A DNA stretch of 64,000 nt from Paraburkholderia elongata (GTDB taxonomy: Bacteria > Pseudomonadota > Gammaproteobacteria > Burkholderiales > Burkholderiaceae), in assembly GCF_013177735.1 (NCBI RefSeq), contig NZ_WOEZ01000086.1, forward strand, positions 1 to 64,000, given 5' to 3'. The notes under the pieces were generated by a model, which saw only the letters and a list, made by a program, of their open reading frames with translations, searched no databases and had not been told where the DNA came from. Positions 47,609 through 55,596 of the stretch are shown piece after piece. A program made the position numbers and the translations under genes. The stretch's first letter is position 1, and every line of letters starts with the position of its first letter.

Positions 47609-47698
47609 TGCTGGTTGATAGGTAGCGTCGCCGAGCGATTTCTTCGGTTCGCGACCTGCCCGGTGCTGCTGGTTCGCGACGCGATCGTTGCAACCTGA
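47609..47698 (+). pseudogene. Universal stress protein, C-terminal remnant
   Basis: The frame reads IGSVAERFLRFATCPVLLVR then DAIVAT and a stop, matching the end of UspA proteins (compare LGSVAERFLRIAQCPVLMIS in the intact gene at 59169). Everything before is missing. Confidence 0.75.
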
Positions 47699-47810
47699 GC
47701 GACGCGGAGTTGCCGCCGCGCAGGCGCTTGGGGAGAAAGCCATGATTCGCGCGGAATACCGGATCATCGGCGGTCGAGCAGCGCGAAATAGGGGCATTGC
47801 AAAAAATATT

Positions 47811-48554
47811 CTACCGGCGCTGCGCGAGCATATCGTCGACGATCGGAACAGCAGCGAGAGTAAGAAGTACGACAGCAAGGGGAATGGTCGCCATAAACCC
47901 CAGGTGCTTGAAGCCTACGGCGCCTGCCAGGCCACCTGCGAGGAACGACAACAAGAGCGATCCGAGAAGGCGCAGTTTCTGGCGATCTGCGCGAACCGCG
48001 CTCCCGGCCGTTGCTCCAACGTTCCAGTAAAAGAACTTGCCGAGTTCGATGCCGATATCCGTCACAAGACCGGTGACGTGCGTTGTGCGTATCTCCGCCT
48101 TTGAGATCTTTGTGATCATGGCGTTCTGCAGACCCATCACATAGCACAGAAGACAGACGGTCGCCGGCACGAAAAGGACGCGATGGGTCTCGAGATTTGT
48201 GCCAAGCAGGCCAAAGCTGAGGAGCAGCGTAGCCTCGAGCATCAACGGCATCGCGTACAGGCTGTGCAATTGCCGGCGACGCCCCCAGTTGATCAGGATT
48301 GCGGACGTGGCGGCCCCGAAAAGGAACGACAACAAGGAACTCAATCCCGCAACGATCGCATTGATTTCGCCGAGCGCGAGGTTGTCGGCGAGCGACGACA
48401 CAATGCCGGACATGTGGGATGTGTACTGCCCCACAGCGAGGAATCCGCCGGCGTTGGCCGCACCGGCGACGAAAGCTAGCGATCGTCCGAGGCGCAGATT
48501 CGCCGCGTCGCTGCGCTCGGGTTTCGTGAATCCTCGAAGATAGTTGATCGGCAT
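47811..48554 (-). CDS. DUF1275 (YoaK-like) membrane protein
   Basis: The 247-residue inner-membrane protein has about six hydrophobic segments. Family features are an N-terminal SLAFVAGAANAGGFLAVGQYTSHMSG and the central GLQNAMITKISKAEIRTTHVTGLVTDIGIELGK. Function is unknown. It sits next to remnants of acetate-metabolism genes, and its upstream region was disturbed by their loss. Confidence 0.88.
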   Translation of the reverse strand: MPINYLRGFTKPERSDAANLRLGRSLAFVAGAANAGGFLAVGQYTSHMSGIVSSLADNLALGEINAIVAGLSSLLSFLFGAATSAILINWGRRRQLHSLYAMPLMLEATLLLSFGLLGTNLETHRVLFVPATVCLLCYVMGLQNAMITKISKAEIRTTHVTGLVTDIGIELGKFFYWNVGATAGSAVRADRQKLRLLGSLLLSFLAGGLAGAVGFKHLGFMATIPLAVVLLTLAAVPIVDDMLAQRR

Positions 48555-48563
48555 GCCGACATT

Positions 48564-48794
48564 TTATCCGTATGCGCGGCACCGCGCGATGGCCGCCGCT
48601 TGCTTCCAGGCGCCGCGGAGTCCCTCGGCGACAGTCACGGTCACGTCGACCTCCTGAATGATGGTTCCCACTGGCAGCACCATGCCCATCGAATTGGCGC
48701 TGAACCAGCCGGCGTTGATCATGTTGAGCAGCCAGGTCGTCAAGGCAAAACCGGCGAGGCCGAGTGCAGCGGGATTAGGGGCTTTGATATTCAT
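48564..48794 (-). pseudogene. Acetate/succinate transporter (SatP/YaaH) N-terminal remnant
   Basis: From ATG 48794 the frame reads NPAALGLAGFALTTWLLNMI and NAGWFSANSMGMVLPVG, the start of the GPR1/FUN34/YaaH family (NPAPLGLMGFGMTTILLN in E. coli). Homology stops after about 43 residues and the remaining 33 residues are unrelated. The other membrane segments are missing. Confidence 0.8.
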
Positions 48795-48893
48795 GATGAA
48801 GTCCTCAAGCAAACAGAAATAGACGCCGATTGCGCGGCTGTCGTGAAGACTGGCGCCGCGCAATCGTCACATCGCAATCGAAAGGCGGACCGC

Positions 48894-49046
48894 TCAGATC
48901 GAATCGGCGAACTGGGAAATCACGGCCGGATTGTCAACAGTCGACGTGTCTTGTGAAATCGCTTCGCCTTTCGCGACTGAGCGCAACAACCGGCGCACGA
49001 CCTTGCCGGAGCGCGTCTTGGGCATTGCGTCGCCAAACCGGAGTAT
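48894..49046 (-). pseudogene. Acetyl-CoA synthetase C-terminal remnant
   Basis: The frame reads [20 protein letters not shown] then [20 protein letters not shown] and ISQFADSI before a stop, the C-terminal end of Acs including the acetylation-site Lys region PKTRSGK. The rest of the gene is lost. It lies just upstream of the SatP remnant, so an acs-satP pair once stood here. Confidence 0.85.
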
Positions 49047-49129
49047 CGGCAGCGTGCACGATCCCGCCGCGAGCGGGGTAGCGCCTGGCAACGGCGAGAT
49101 CATGTGGCCGCCTGTCTCGGTCTGCCCAC

Positions 49130-49143
49130 TTGATTCACATCAA
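49130..49143. promoter_or_regulatory. Perfect FNR-type box upstream of the acs/satP remnants
   Basis: TTGATTCACATCAA is a perfect match. Downstream on the minus strand only gene remnants remain, so it may be an orphan site. Confidence 0.65.
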
Positions 49144-49182
49144 GAGATGAACTGCGCCGCGCACTGGTCACCTTTCTTCTGA

Positions 49183-49605
49183 TCAGCCTTTGACCGTGCC
49201 GCCCGCCGGAGCCGGTGTATCTGATGACCCCGCGCGCTCACTCGGTTCGAGCCGCAAAGCGCCCCAGCCGATCGGCGCAAACACGTGACCGCCCGCGAGT
49301 TCGATCTGCTCCACAAATGACTCGAGCGTGACGCCCGCCATGATATGAATCGGTGCATTGCCGACAAAACTTTGCGTACGCAGCCATGGCATCTCGCCGC
49401 GATTGATTTCGTTGACGCTGCGCTCCTTACCGTCGTAGCCGAGATCGGGCGTATACAGCGGACCATCGAAGGCGACGGTCAGGATCTGCTCGGGACTATC
49501 GGTATAAGGGGCGCCAGCGTGCTGTTCATAAGGCACGCGTTCCCAGCCGTCGCCCCATTGCTGGTCGAGCGTCAAACGCGTGAAATAGGCCCAGGGCGCG
49601 CGCAC
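49183..49605 (-). CDS. Conserved-looking hypothetical protein
   Basis: From GTG 49605 the 140-residue product reads RAPWAYFTRLTLDQQWGDGW then ERVPYEQHAGAPYTDSPEQI and ends in a Pro/Ala/Gly tail. The upstream codons IWTARDAYGLCFV also look coding and begin at CTG 49638, directly after a stop. The original start may therefore be a mutated or non-standard one. The family is not recognised. It lies upstream of the orphan FNR box and downstream of the frameshifted gene. Confidence 0.55.
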   Translation of the reverse strand: MRAPWAYFTRLTLDQQWGDGWERVPYEQHAGAPYTDSPEQILTVAFDGPLYTPDLGYDGKERSVNEINRGEMPWLRTQSFVGNAPIHIMAGVTLESFVEQIELAGGHVFAPIGWGALRLEPSERAGSSDTPAPAGGTVKG

Positions 49606-49693
49606 GAAGCAGAGTCCGTACGCATCGCGCGCCGTCCAGATTGGCAGTCATTCCCACAGTAGCACCTCATCCTGGTGGTAGTGTCGACAACGC

Positions 49694-50067
49694 TCACGGG
49701 TTGTCGTCGGCGGCGAAGATTCCGGCTTCCGGCTCCGCGCTTTCATTGTCGACACATTGCACGTGCCAATGGCCCGTCTTCAGCGATCTGCCCGCATCCG
49801 GGCACCATTGCGCGCGTCCGGTTTCGCCCTCGATGGCCCAGACGTGCCGTTCAGATCGAGCCCTTCGAGTACGCAGCAGGGCGTCGAATCGTTCGGCCCG
49901 CACACGAGCGTGTTGCCGCAATCGACGTGCAAGGCGCCCCATTCCGGCAGTTCGAGCCCCATATGACCCTCGCGTGACCATTGACGTGTTTCATTGTCGA
50001 GCCACAGGATGGCGAATGCCATCGGATTGACACGGCCGAACGTGTCGAGGTGGATGGTGAGGCGCAT
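49694..50067 (-). pseudogene. Hypothetical gene with a one-base frameshift
   Basis: The frame MRLTIHLDTFGRVNPMAFAI through LELPEWGALHVDCGN and CCVLEGLDLNGT shifts near 49855. It continues in another frame as HVWAIEGETGRAQWCPDAGR and SLKTGHWHVQCVDNESAEPE to a stop at 49694. Adding one C in AACGG(C)CACGTC restores a protein of about 124 residues. The family is unknown. A sequencing error cannot be excluded. Confidence 0.65.
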
Positions 50068-50113
50068 GAGGTTCTCCGTACATTCCACGAACTTGTGCAA
50101 ACGAACTGGGTGG

Positions 50114-50455
50114 CTATTGACTCAAAACCCACTGGATCAATGTGTGGGCGTTTTCGGGCGTCAACGGGCCGCCGCGATCCGCTGGCAGCGGCATTGCCAT
50201 GTCGCCCCAGTGGGCCTTGCCGCCGAGTCGCAGCTTGTGCTCGAGCATCACGCCGGCGTTTGGCACGTCGCGATAACGGTCCGCAATCTGCTGAAACGAC
50301 GGGGCGAGAAAAGGCGCGTCCCGGGTATGGCAGAACATGCAATGCTGTTGATCGACGAGTGCCGTCGGTTCGGACTGGGCAAGCGCTGCGCCGCTTGCTG
50401 CCAGCAACAGCGCAAGTGTGCTTGCAGTGAGATCGTGCAGGTGAGGGGCATTCAC
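50114..50455 (-). CDS. Small class I cytochrome c
   Basis: The 113-residue exported protein has a signal peptide (STLALLLAASGAALAQSE) and a single heme motif in QQHCMFCHTRDAPFLAPSF, with axial Met candidate in WGDMAMPLPA and a C-terminal helix HTLIQWVLSQ. The start is taken as GTG 50455, which has GGAG 8 bases upstream. It is likely a periplasmic electron carrier. An FNR-type box lies about 65 bases upstream. Confidence 0.85.
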   Translation of the reverse strand: MNAPHLHDLTASTLALLLAASGAALAQSEPTALVDQQHCMFCHTRDAPFLAPSFQQIADRYRDVPNAGVMLEHKLRLGGKAHWGDMAMPLPADRGGPLTPENAHTLIQWVLSQ

Positions 50456-50512
50456 GAGACACACTCCAGAACAGGTTCTGAGTTAAGTGTAGGGTCGGTG
50501 TCGCCTTCGCGA

Positions 50513-50526
50513 TTGACTCATATCAA
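50513..50526. promoter_or_regulatory. FNR-type box upstream of cytochrome c
   Basis: TTGACTCATATCAA (TTGAC form) is centred about 64 bases upstream of the cytochrome c start on the minus strand. Confidence 0.7.
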
Positions 50527-50631
50527 GCCAGATGTTTCATGGCAGCCTCATACGAGCCTGGCGAAATTAGGTAATGCAAGCCAGGACAGCGAGTGCACAA
50601 GATCATCGTGCACTGCTGCCATATTCGATGA

Positions 50632-50645
50632 TTGACTCAAATCAA
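50632..50645. promoter_or_regulatory. FNR-type box in the cytochrome c / DUF1488 interval
   Basis: TTGACTCAAATCAA lies between the two divergent genes. Confidence 0.65.
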
Positions 50646-50701
50646 CCCCCTTTCTCATGCGCGCAGACGTTCGCTTTCCGGCGCCCAGCCGAAGAGGTCA
50701 C

Positions 50702-50715
50702 TTGACCTGAATCAA
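50702..50715. promoter_or_regulatory. FNR-type box upstream of DUF1488 gene
   Basis: TTGACCTGAATCAA lies about 165 bases upstream of the DUF1488 start. It is the third box in 200 bases. Confidence 0.65.
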
Positions 50716-50875
50716 GCCTGATCGCCGGCGAAAACATGTCGACGCGCAAATGGCGCCTATCCTGTTCACAGACGAGTGCCACGCGTGGCGGCACTCTCTT
50801 CGCCTTGCCGCGCGGGCGTTGCGGTCGCTCGCATGATGACGCCTTAAGAGCCACGCCCATCTTCAGGCTGCGGTC

Positions 50876-51151
50876 ATGAATATTCATTTTCCCCAGGAAC
50901 ATCCGGAATATTGCGCTCGCGATCTGGTCATCGCCTTTCCGGCAGCGATCGACCGCGTGCGGGTTCAGTGCGCGATTACCGCGGAGGCGCTCGAAGATCA
51001 CTTTGGCGCAGCGTCGTTACGCGAAGACGACCTGCTCGCCGCGTTCGATACGCACCGTTATGCGATCGAACAGGCAGCGCGGCGTTTACTGGACGAAGTG
51101 GGCGCCAGGCCGGTCATGCTGCACAGCGGCTACTTCCGCTTTTGCGACTGA
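50876..51151 (+). CDS. DUF1488-family protein
   Basis: The 91-residue protein matches the DUF1488 pattern: an N-terminal INFP-like start (MNIHFPQEHPEY), VQCAITAEALEDHFGA, and a C-terminal helix LLAAFDTHRYAIEQAARRLL. Function is unknown. Expression from FNR-type boxes upstream is likely. Confidence 0.82.
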   Translation: MNIHFPQEHPEYCARDLVIAFPAAIDRVRVQCAITAEALEDHFGAASLREDDLLAAFDTHRYAIEQAARRLLDEVGARPVMLHSGYFRFCD

Positions 51152-51174
51152 AGCGGTCGTCGGTGGGCCGCTTC
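51150..51174. terminator. Convergent terminator hairpin
   Basis: GAAGCGG (51150-51156) pairs with CCGCTTC (51168-51174) between the convergent DUF1488 and nitroreductase genes, overlapping the DUF1488 stop codon. Confidence 0.6.
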
Positions 51175-51178
51175 GTTC

Positions 51179-52210
51179 CTACGACACGACTTCGGCAAGC
51201 GGACGCCGCGGCGAATGAGGAGTTTGCCGACCGCGGCCGATACGCAGCAGCAATTGCGGTACACCGTCCAGATTCAGCGCGGCACGCAATGTGTCGCGCA
51301 GCGAAGCCACTTCGATCGGCTGATTCAGATAGGACGCCGTGATGCCCTCGTCCGCGGCGGTAAGCAGCACCCGTTCAAGCGCCTGACCTGCCGCCAGCCA
51401 CGCTGCGGCATCGTCCGCTCCGGTGGCGATACACAGCAGTAACGGCGAGCCGGTGACCAGCGTGTGATGGGCGGCCGCCATGCCGCCACCCTGGTCGAAC
51501 GTGCGAATCACCGAACCTACCAGGGGCACCGCGAGATCGAGCAGGACGCGCATGCCCTGCGACAACGCAGGCATGCCATCCTGACTGCGTTTCGGATGGA
51601 TCCAGCTCGCGAGTTCGCGCCTGAAGCGCGGATCCTTGAATTGCGTCTGATCGGCTTCAGCGATCAGCGTGGCCAAGCGCTCGCGGATGACCGTGTTTCC
51701 GGCGCAGACAATATCCGCGCCCTCGGCGGTGCCCGCTTCCTCGCGCCGCAACTGGAGTTCGACCGGGATGGGCTCGTCAGCGAAGGTTTCACGGGTCGTG
51801 ACGCGTCGCGGCATTGCGTCGAATAGCGGTGGAAGGCTGGTGTCGCAACGGCCGTCGCGCAAGATCCGCAGATGCGCCAGCACGTCCACGTCGGCTGGCG
51901 AGGGAAACAGCGTAATCGCGTAGGCAAGACCGAAGTGGCTTAGCGCAACCCGGAGATTGAAAAGCGCCGCGCCACAGCTGATGATCAGCTCGCGGTCAAA
52001 GGGATCGACCATCGGCAGCGCGCGCAAACGGTCCGCGCACAGCGTGATGCAGTCACCGTCGACGATGAAATGCCAAGGCTGCGTATTATGGTTGGATGGC
52101 GCCAGGACCGCGTATCGCAGTGCAAACCGCAGTTTTTCCTCGATGCCGGCATTCGGGTCGATTTGATGTTCGTCGATGGACCACGCCGTGTACTGGGGAA
52201 GTGCGTTCAT
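51179..52210 (-). CDS. Nitroreductase-family protein (Acg-like)
   Basis: The 343-residue protein has nitroreductase FMN-binding signatures: APSNHNTQPWHFIVDGDCI near residue 37, DPFDRELIISCGAALFNLRV and a C-terminal GVPQLLLRIGRG. Its length and ASxHNxQPW-like motif fit the long Acg subgroup, known from the mycobacterial hypoxic DosR regulon. It is divergent from the zinc alcohol dehydrogenase and shares an FNR-type box at 52316. The substrate is unknown. Confidence 0.87.
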   Translation of the reverse strand: MNALPQYTAWSIDEHQIDPNAGIEEKLRFALRYAVLAPSNHNTQPWHFIVDGDCITLCADRLRALPMVDPFDRELIISCGAALFNLRVALSHFGLAYAITLFPSPADVDVLAHLRILRDGRCDTSLPPLFDAMPRRVTTRETFADEPIPVELQLRREEAGTAEGADIVCAGNTVIRERLATLIAEADQTQFKDPRFRRELASWIHPKRSQDGMPALSQGMRVLLDLAVPLVGSVIRTFDQGGGMAAAHHTLVTGSPLLLCIATGADDAAAWLAAGQALERVLLTAADEGITASYLNQPIEVASLRDTLRAALNLDGVPQLLLRIGRGRQTPHSPRRPLAEVVS

Positions 52211-52315
52211 TCAGGGCCTCTTGCGCATTTTCCGGATCGCTGACGAGCCGTGCATGCGCTGCCGGTTGTCGGATCACGTCGTTAAGCCATCGTGTCAGAT
52301 GGCCTTACGCGTGGC

Positions 52316-52329
52316 TTGACTCAGATCAA
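52316..52329. promoter_or_regulatory. FNR-type box between nitroreductase and alcohol dehydrogenase genes
   Basis: TTGACTCAGATCAA lies about midway, about 105-112 bases from each start codon. Confidence 0.7.
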
Positions 52330-52427
52330 ACGCTGGTGGTCATATTGCAGTGAAATGAATGCCGGAACTAACGCGGCGCCTGTCAGGCCCGCTCCCGCGG
52401 TTCCGCGGTGCGATCTTGGAGAACACA

Positions 52428-53414
52428 ATGCGCGCAATGGTATTCGACGGTAGCGAATCGCGGCTGAACGACATGCAGGTTCCGGAACCGATACCCGCCG
52501 CCGGCGAAGTGTTGGTCGACATTCTCGCATGCGGTGTCTGCCGGACCGATCTGCATCTGATCGATCACGAACTGCCGCATCCGAAACAGCCGGTGATTCC
52601 AGGGCATGAAATCGTCGGCACGGTCGCGGCGCTCGGCGCGGACGTCACGGGCTTCGCGATCGGCGATCGCGTCGGTGTGCCGTGGGTCGGGCGCACGTGC
52701 GGACACTGTCGCTATTGTTTGAGCGCGCGCGAGAACCTGTGCGACGACCCGGGCTTCACCGGCTATACGCTCGACGGCGGCTATGCGGAACGGACAGTCG
52801 CCGATAGCCGGTATTGTTTTCATCTGCCGGCGCAATATTCCGACATCGAAGCGGCTCCGCTCCTGTGCGCGGGGCTGATTGGCTATCGCACGCTCAGTAT
52901 GGCGGGCGACGCACAGCGCATCGGGATTTACGGATTCGGCGCGGCCGCGCATATCGTCGCGCAGATTGCACGCCATCAGGGAAGGTCGGTGTATGCGTTC
53001 ACGCGCCCCGGCGATACTGCCGCCCAGCAATTGGCGCTGCGCTTGGGCGCCGTCTGGGCCGGCAACAGCGATGAAGCGCCGCCGGACGAACTCGATGCTG
53101 CCTTGCTGTTCGCCCCAGTGGGCGCGCTGGTGCCGGTCGCGCTAAAGGCTGTTGCGAAGGGCGGGGTGGTCGTGTGCGGCGGCATTCACATGAGCGACAT
53201 TCCGTCATTCCCCTATGCGTTCCTGTGGGGCGAGCGGCGCGTGGTATCGGTAGCGAATCTCACGCGTGAGGACGGCGCTGCTTTCATGTGGGTAGCTGCA
53301 CAAACGCGGCTCGAAATCGAAACAACGACCTATGCACTAGGCGATGCCAATCAGGCGCTCAGCGATCTGCGCGATGGGAAACTGACGGGTGCGGCGGTGC
53401 TGTCGATCCGCTAA
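52428..53414 (+). CDS. Zinc-dependent alcohol dehydrogenase
   Basis: This 328-residue MDR-family enzyme has catalytic-zinc ligands in ACGVCRTDLH and PGHEIVG, structural-zinc cysteines in RTCGHCRYCLSARENLCDDP, and a Rossmann motif IGIYGFGAAAHIVAQ. In fermentation it would reduce aldehydes to alcohols with NAD(P)H. The ATG at 52428 gives the standard start (MRAMVFDGS). Expression at low oxygen is suggested by the FNR box upstream. Confidence 0.93.
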   Translation: MRAMVFDGSESRLNDMQVPEPIPAAGEVLVDILACGVCRTDLHLIDHELPHPKQPVIPGHEIVGTVAALGADVTGFAIGDRVGVPWVGRTCGHCRYCLSARENLCDDPGFTGYTLDGGYAERTVADSRYCFHLPAQYSDIEAAPLLCAGLIGYRTLSMAGDAQRIGIYGFGAAAHIVAQIARHQGRSVYAFTRPGDTAAQQLALRLGAVWAGNSDEAPPDELDAALLFAPVGALVPVALKAVAKGGVVVCGGIHMSDIPSFPYAFLWGERRVVSVANLTREDGAAFMWVAAQTRLEIETTTYALGDANQALSDLRDGKLTGAAVLSIR

Positions 53415-53441
53415 AACGCCGGATCCGCAGGCACGAAAAAG

Positions 53442-53462
53442 AGGCGGCAAACGGCGCCGCCT
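53442..53462. terminator. Terminator hairpin between alcohol dehydrogenase and fnr-type genes
   Basis: AGGCGGC pairs with GCCGCCT (53442-53448 and 53456-53462). On the minus strand it is followed by CTTTTTCG, so it ends the regulator transcript and may also act for the alcohol dehydrogenase gene. Confidence 0.7.
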
Positions 53463-53551
53463 GAACACGCCTCCTCTTTCGAGGGATCGCCGATAAAACC
53501 CCGTGCCGCCTGAAGCTACGGCGCAGCACGCCATGCATCTCATCTCTGGGA

Positions 53552-54334
53552 CTAGACGCGCGCGAGGCCTTCGAGGTCGAGAATCCTGATCTGCTTGCCA
53601 TGCGTATCGACAAGACCGTCTTTCTGAAATTTCGAAAACATGCGGCTGACGGTTTCGAGTTTCATCCCGAGGTAGCTGCCGATCTCCTCGCGTGTCATGC
53701 GCAAAATGAATTCCGCCGGCGAATAGCCGCGTGTCTTGAGCCTTCCAGACAGGTTCAGCAGGAATGCAGCGACCCGCTGGTCGGCGGACATCGTGCCGAG
53801 CAGCATCATGAGGGTCGCCTCGCGAACGATTTCGCCGCCCATCAGACGATGGACGTGCTGCTGCACCACCTTCACCTCGCGGCACATAACTTCAAGCAGA
53901 TGGAACGGGATGATGCAGACCTTGCTGTCCTCGAGGGCGATCGCGTCGCAACTGTGCCGGCCCGAGCAGACGCCGTCGAGACCGAGCGAATCGCCGGCCA
54001 GCTGGAAGCCGGTAACCTGTTCGCGACCGTCGCGATGCATGACGACGGTCTTGAATGAGCCGGCGCGGACCGCATAGATGCTCTGGAAGGAATCGTTGGC
54101 GCGATATAGCGATTCACCGTGTTTAATCGTGTGGGAAACGCAGATCAGCGACTCCAGGCGCTCCAGTTCGGCTGACGTCAAGCCTTGTGGCATGCAGATC
54201 GAGCGCATCGTGCAGCTTGAACAGCGCGCGGCGCGGCGAGCCGGGACTGACGCTGTGAGCGCGGGATTGCCTGAAGCCGGCCGCGAGACACGCTGGAGCG
54301 GCATGATTTCGGAGTATTCGGCGACATCAGACAT
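53552..54334 (-). CDS. Fnr/Anr-type oxygen-sensing regulator
   Basis: This 260-residue Crp/Fnr-family regulator has an N-terminal cysteine cluster C38, C41, C47 (CSSCTMRSIC) plus C140 in SKVCIIPF. The spacing equals C20, C23, C29 and C122 of E. coli FNR, so an oxygen-labile 4Fe-4S cluster is expected. The helix-turn-helix has TREEIGSYLGMKLETVSRMF with the E-x2-SR contact set for TTGAT half-sites. Surrounding TTGAY-N4-ATCAA boxes are its likely targets. It lies 10 bases from the end of a receiver gene in the same orientation. Confidence 0.94.
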   Translation of the reverse strand: MSDVAEYSEIMPLQRVSRPASGNPALTASVPARRAARCSSCTMRSICMPQGLTSAELERLESLICVSHTIKHGESLYRANDSFQSIYAVRAGSFKTVVMHRDGREQVTGFQLAGDSLGLDGVCSGRHSCDAIALEDSKVCIIPFHLLEVMCREVKVVQQHVHRLMGGEIVREATLMMLLGTMSADQRVAAFLLNLSGRLKTRGYSPAEFILRMTREEIGSYLGMKLETVSRMFSKFQKDGLVDTHGKQIRILDLEGLARV

Positions 54335-54343
54335 GGTGTGTTC

Positions 54344-54766
54344 CTATGTAATCGAGTAATTGAGGCCACGCGCGCAACGCTCGTGGGCAATCCGCGTGAT
54401 CGTGTTGCATGCAAGATCGAACTCGCTCGTCTTGTCGAAGAAGTACTGCGCGCCGGCCGCGAGGCACGCCTGCCTGAACCACGCACTTGAGTGATTCGTC
54501 AGGACGATCGCGATCACCGAAGACATGCCCTGCGCGAGGCCATGCAGCAGTTCCATAGCGGTGCCGCCGGTCAGGCGTAAATCCACGACCACAACGTCGG
54601 CTCCGGTGGTGCCGATACCGGTGAGCGCGGCACCTGATTCCTCGGCTTCGCCGACAATCTCGACACCGTTGATTGCGCCGAAGCGCGCCGCCATCCGTTG
54701 TCTGATCGGAATCGCGTCTTCAACGAGGAAGACGCGCAGTGCTTGCTGGTTCGGGCTTGAGTTCAT
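54344..54766 (-). CDS. Stand-alone receiver domain
   Basis: The 140-residue single-domain response regulator has phospho-acceptor D62 (VVVVDLRLTGGTAMELL), Thr in AIVLTNHSS, and Lys in YFFDKTSEFDL. It has no output domain. The ATG at 54766 (MNSSPNQQALRVFLVEDA) is preferred over an earlier in-frame start. It is transcribed with the Fnr-type regulator, 10 bases upstream of it. Confidence 0.88.
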   Translation of the reverse strand: MNSSPNQQALRVFLVEDAIPIRQRMAARFGAINGVEIVGEAEESGAALTGIGTTGADVVVVDLRLTGGTAMELLHGLAQGMSSVIAIVLTNHSSAWFRQACLAAGAQYFFDKTSEFDLACNTITRIAHERCARGLNYSIT

Positions 54767-54948
54767 GGCTCGAAGTATCGGCCGCTCCATCTCAAAAAAA
54801 AATCGGCGGCGAACGAACTTCGTGTAGGCGAGCGCGAAGGCGTGTAGGGAGTTTCCTACACGCGGCGAATGCAAAGGTGGATATAGTCGCGCGACCGGAG
54901 AATTGATGTGAGGATGGGATCTAGCCCGACGGCCGGTGCGCCGCCGGA

Positions 54949-55596
54949 CTAGATTTCGTCGTCTTCGCCGAGCAGCTTGTGGCGCAGCGCGTAACGCACC
55001 AGCGCGGCTTCGTGCGGCATCTGCATTTTTTCGAGGATGCGCGTTTTATAAGTGCTCACCGTCTTGCTGCTGACACACAATTCAGCGGCGATTTCGGTGA
55101 TGGTTTGCCCTGCGGCGATGCGGCGCAGCACATCGAACTCGCGGTCGGACAAGCGTTGATGGGGCAACGTGTCGGCGGGTTCGTTCAGGCTTTGCGCAAA
55201 ACGCTCGGCCATCGCGAGACTCACATAGACACCCCCGGATGCGACTTTGGTGACTGCGGCCACCAGTTCGGCACTCGCGCTTTCCTTGGTTAGATACCCT
55301 GACGCGCCCGCTTTGAAAGCGCGTACCGCATACTGCTGCTCCGCATGCATGGTGAGCACGAGAATCCGCAGCGCGGGTTTTTCGTCCTTGATCTGTCTGA
55401 TCAGCTCAACGCCGTTTCGTCCTGGCATCGACAGATCTAGCACGAGCACGTCCGCAGCGCTCGAGCGGATCAGCGCAATCGTGCTGACACCGTCATTGGC
55501 CTCGCCAACCACCTCGAAGCCGCTTGCGCCTTGCAGGATATGCCGCAGGCCATCACGCACCAGAGCGTGATCGTCGGCTAACAGCACTCGCATCAT
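54949..55596 (-). CDS. NarL/FixJ-family response regulator
   Basis: The 215-residue regulator has receiver phospho-acceptor D54 (LVLDLSMPG), T82 and K104, with a LuxR helix-turn-helix ([36 protein letters not shown]). It overlaps its kinase gene by ATGA, which indicates a cognate pair. It is a close paralogue of the regulator at 4198. Confidence 0.94.
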   Translation of the reverse strand: MMRVLLADDHALVRDGLRHILQGASGFEVVGEANDGVSTIALIRSSAADVLVLDLSMPGRNGVELIRQIKDEKPALRILVLTMHAEQQYAVRAFKAGASGYLTKESASAELVAAVTKVASGGVYVSLAMAERFAQSLNEPADTLPHQRLSDREFDVLRRIAAGQTITEIAAELCVSSKTVSTYKTRILEKMQMPHEAALVRYALRHKLLGEDDEI

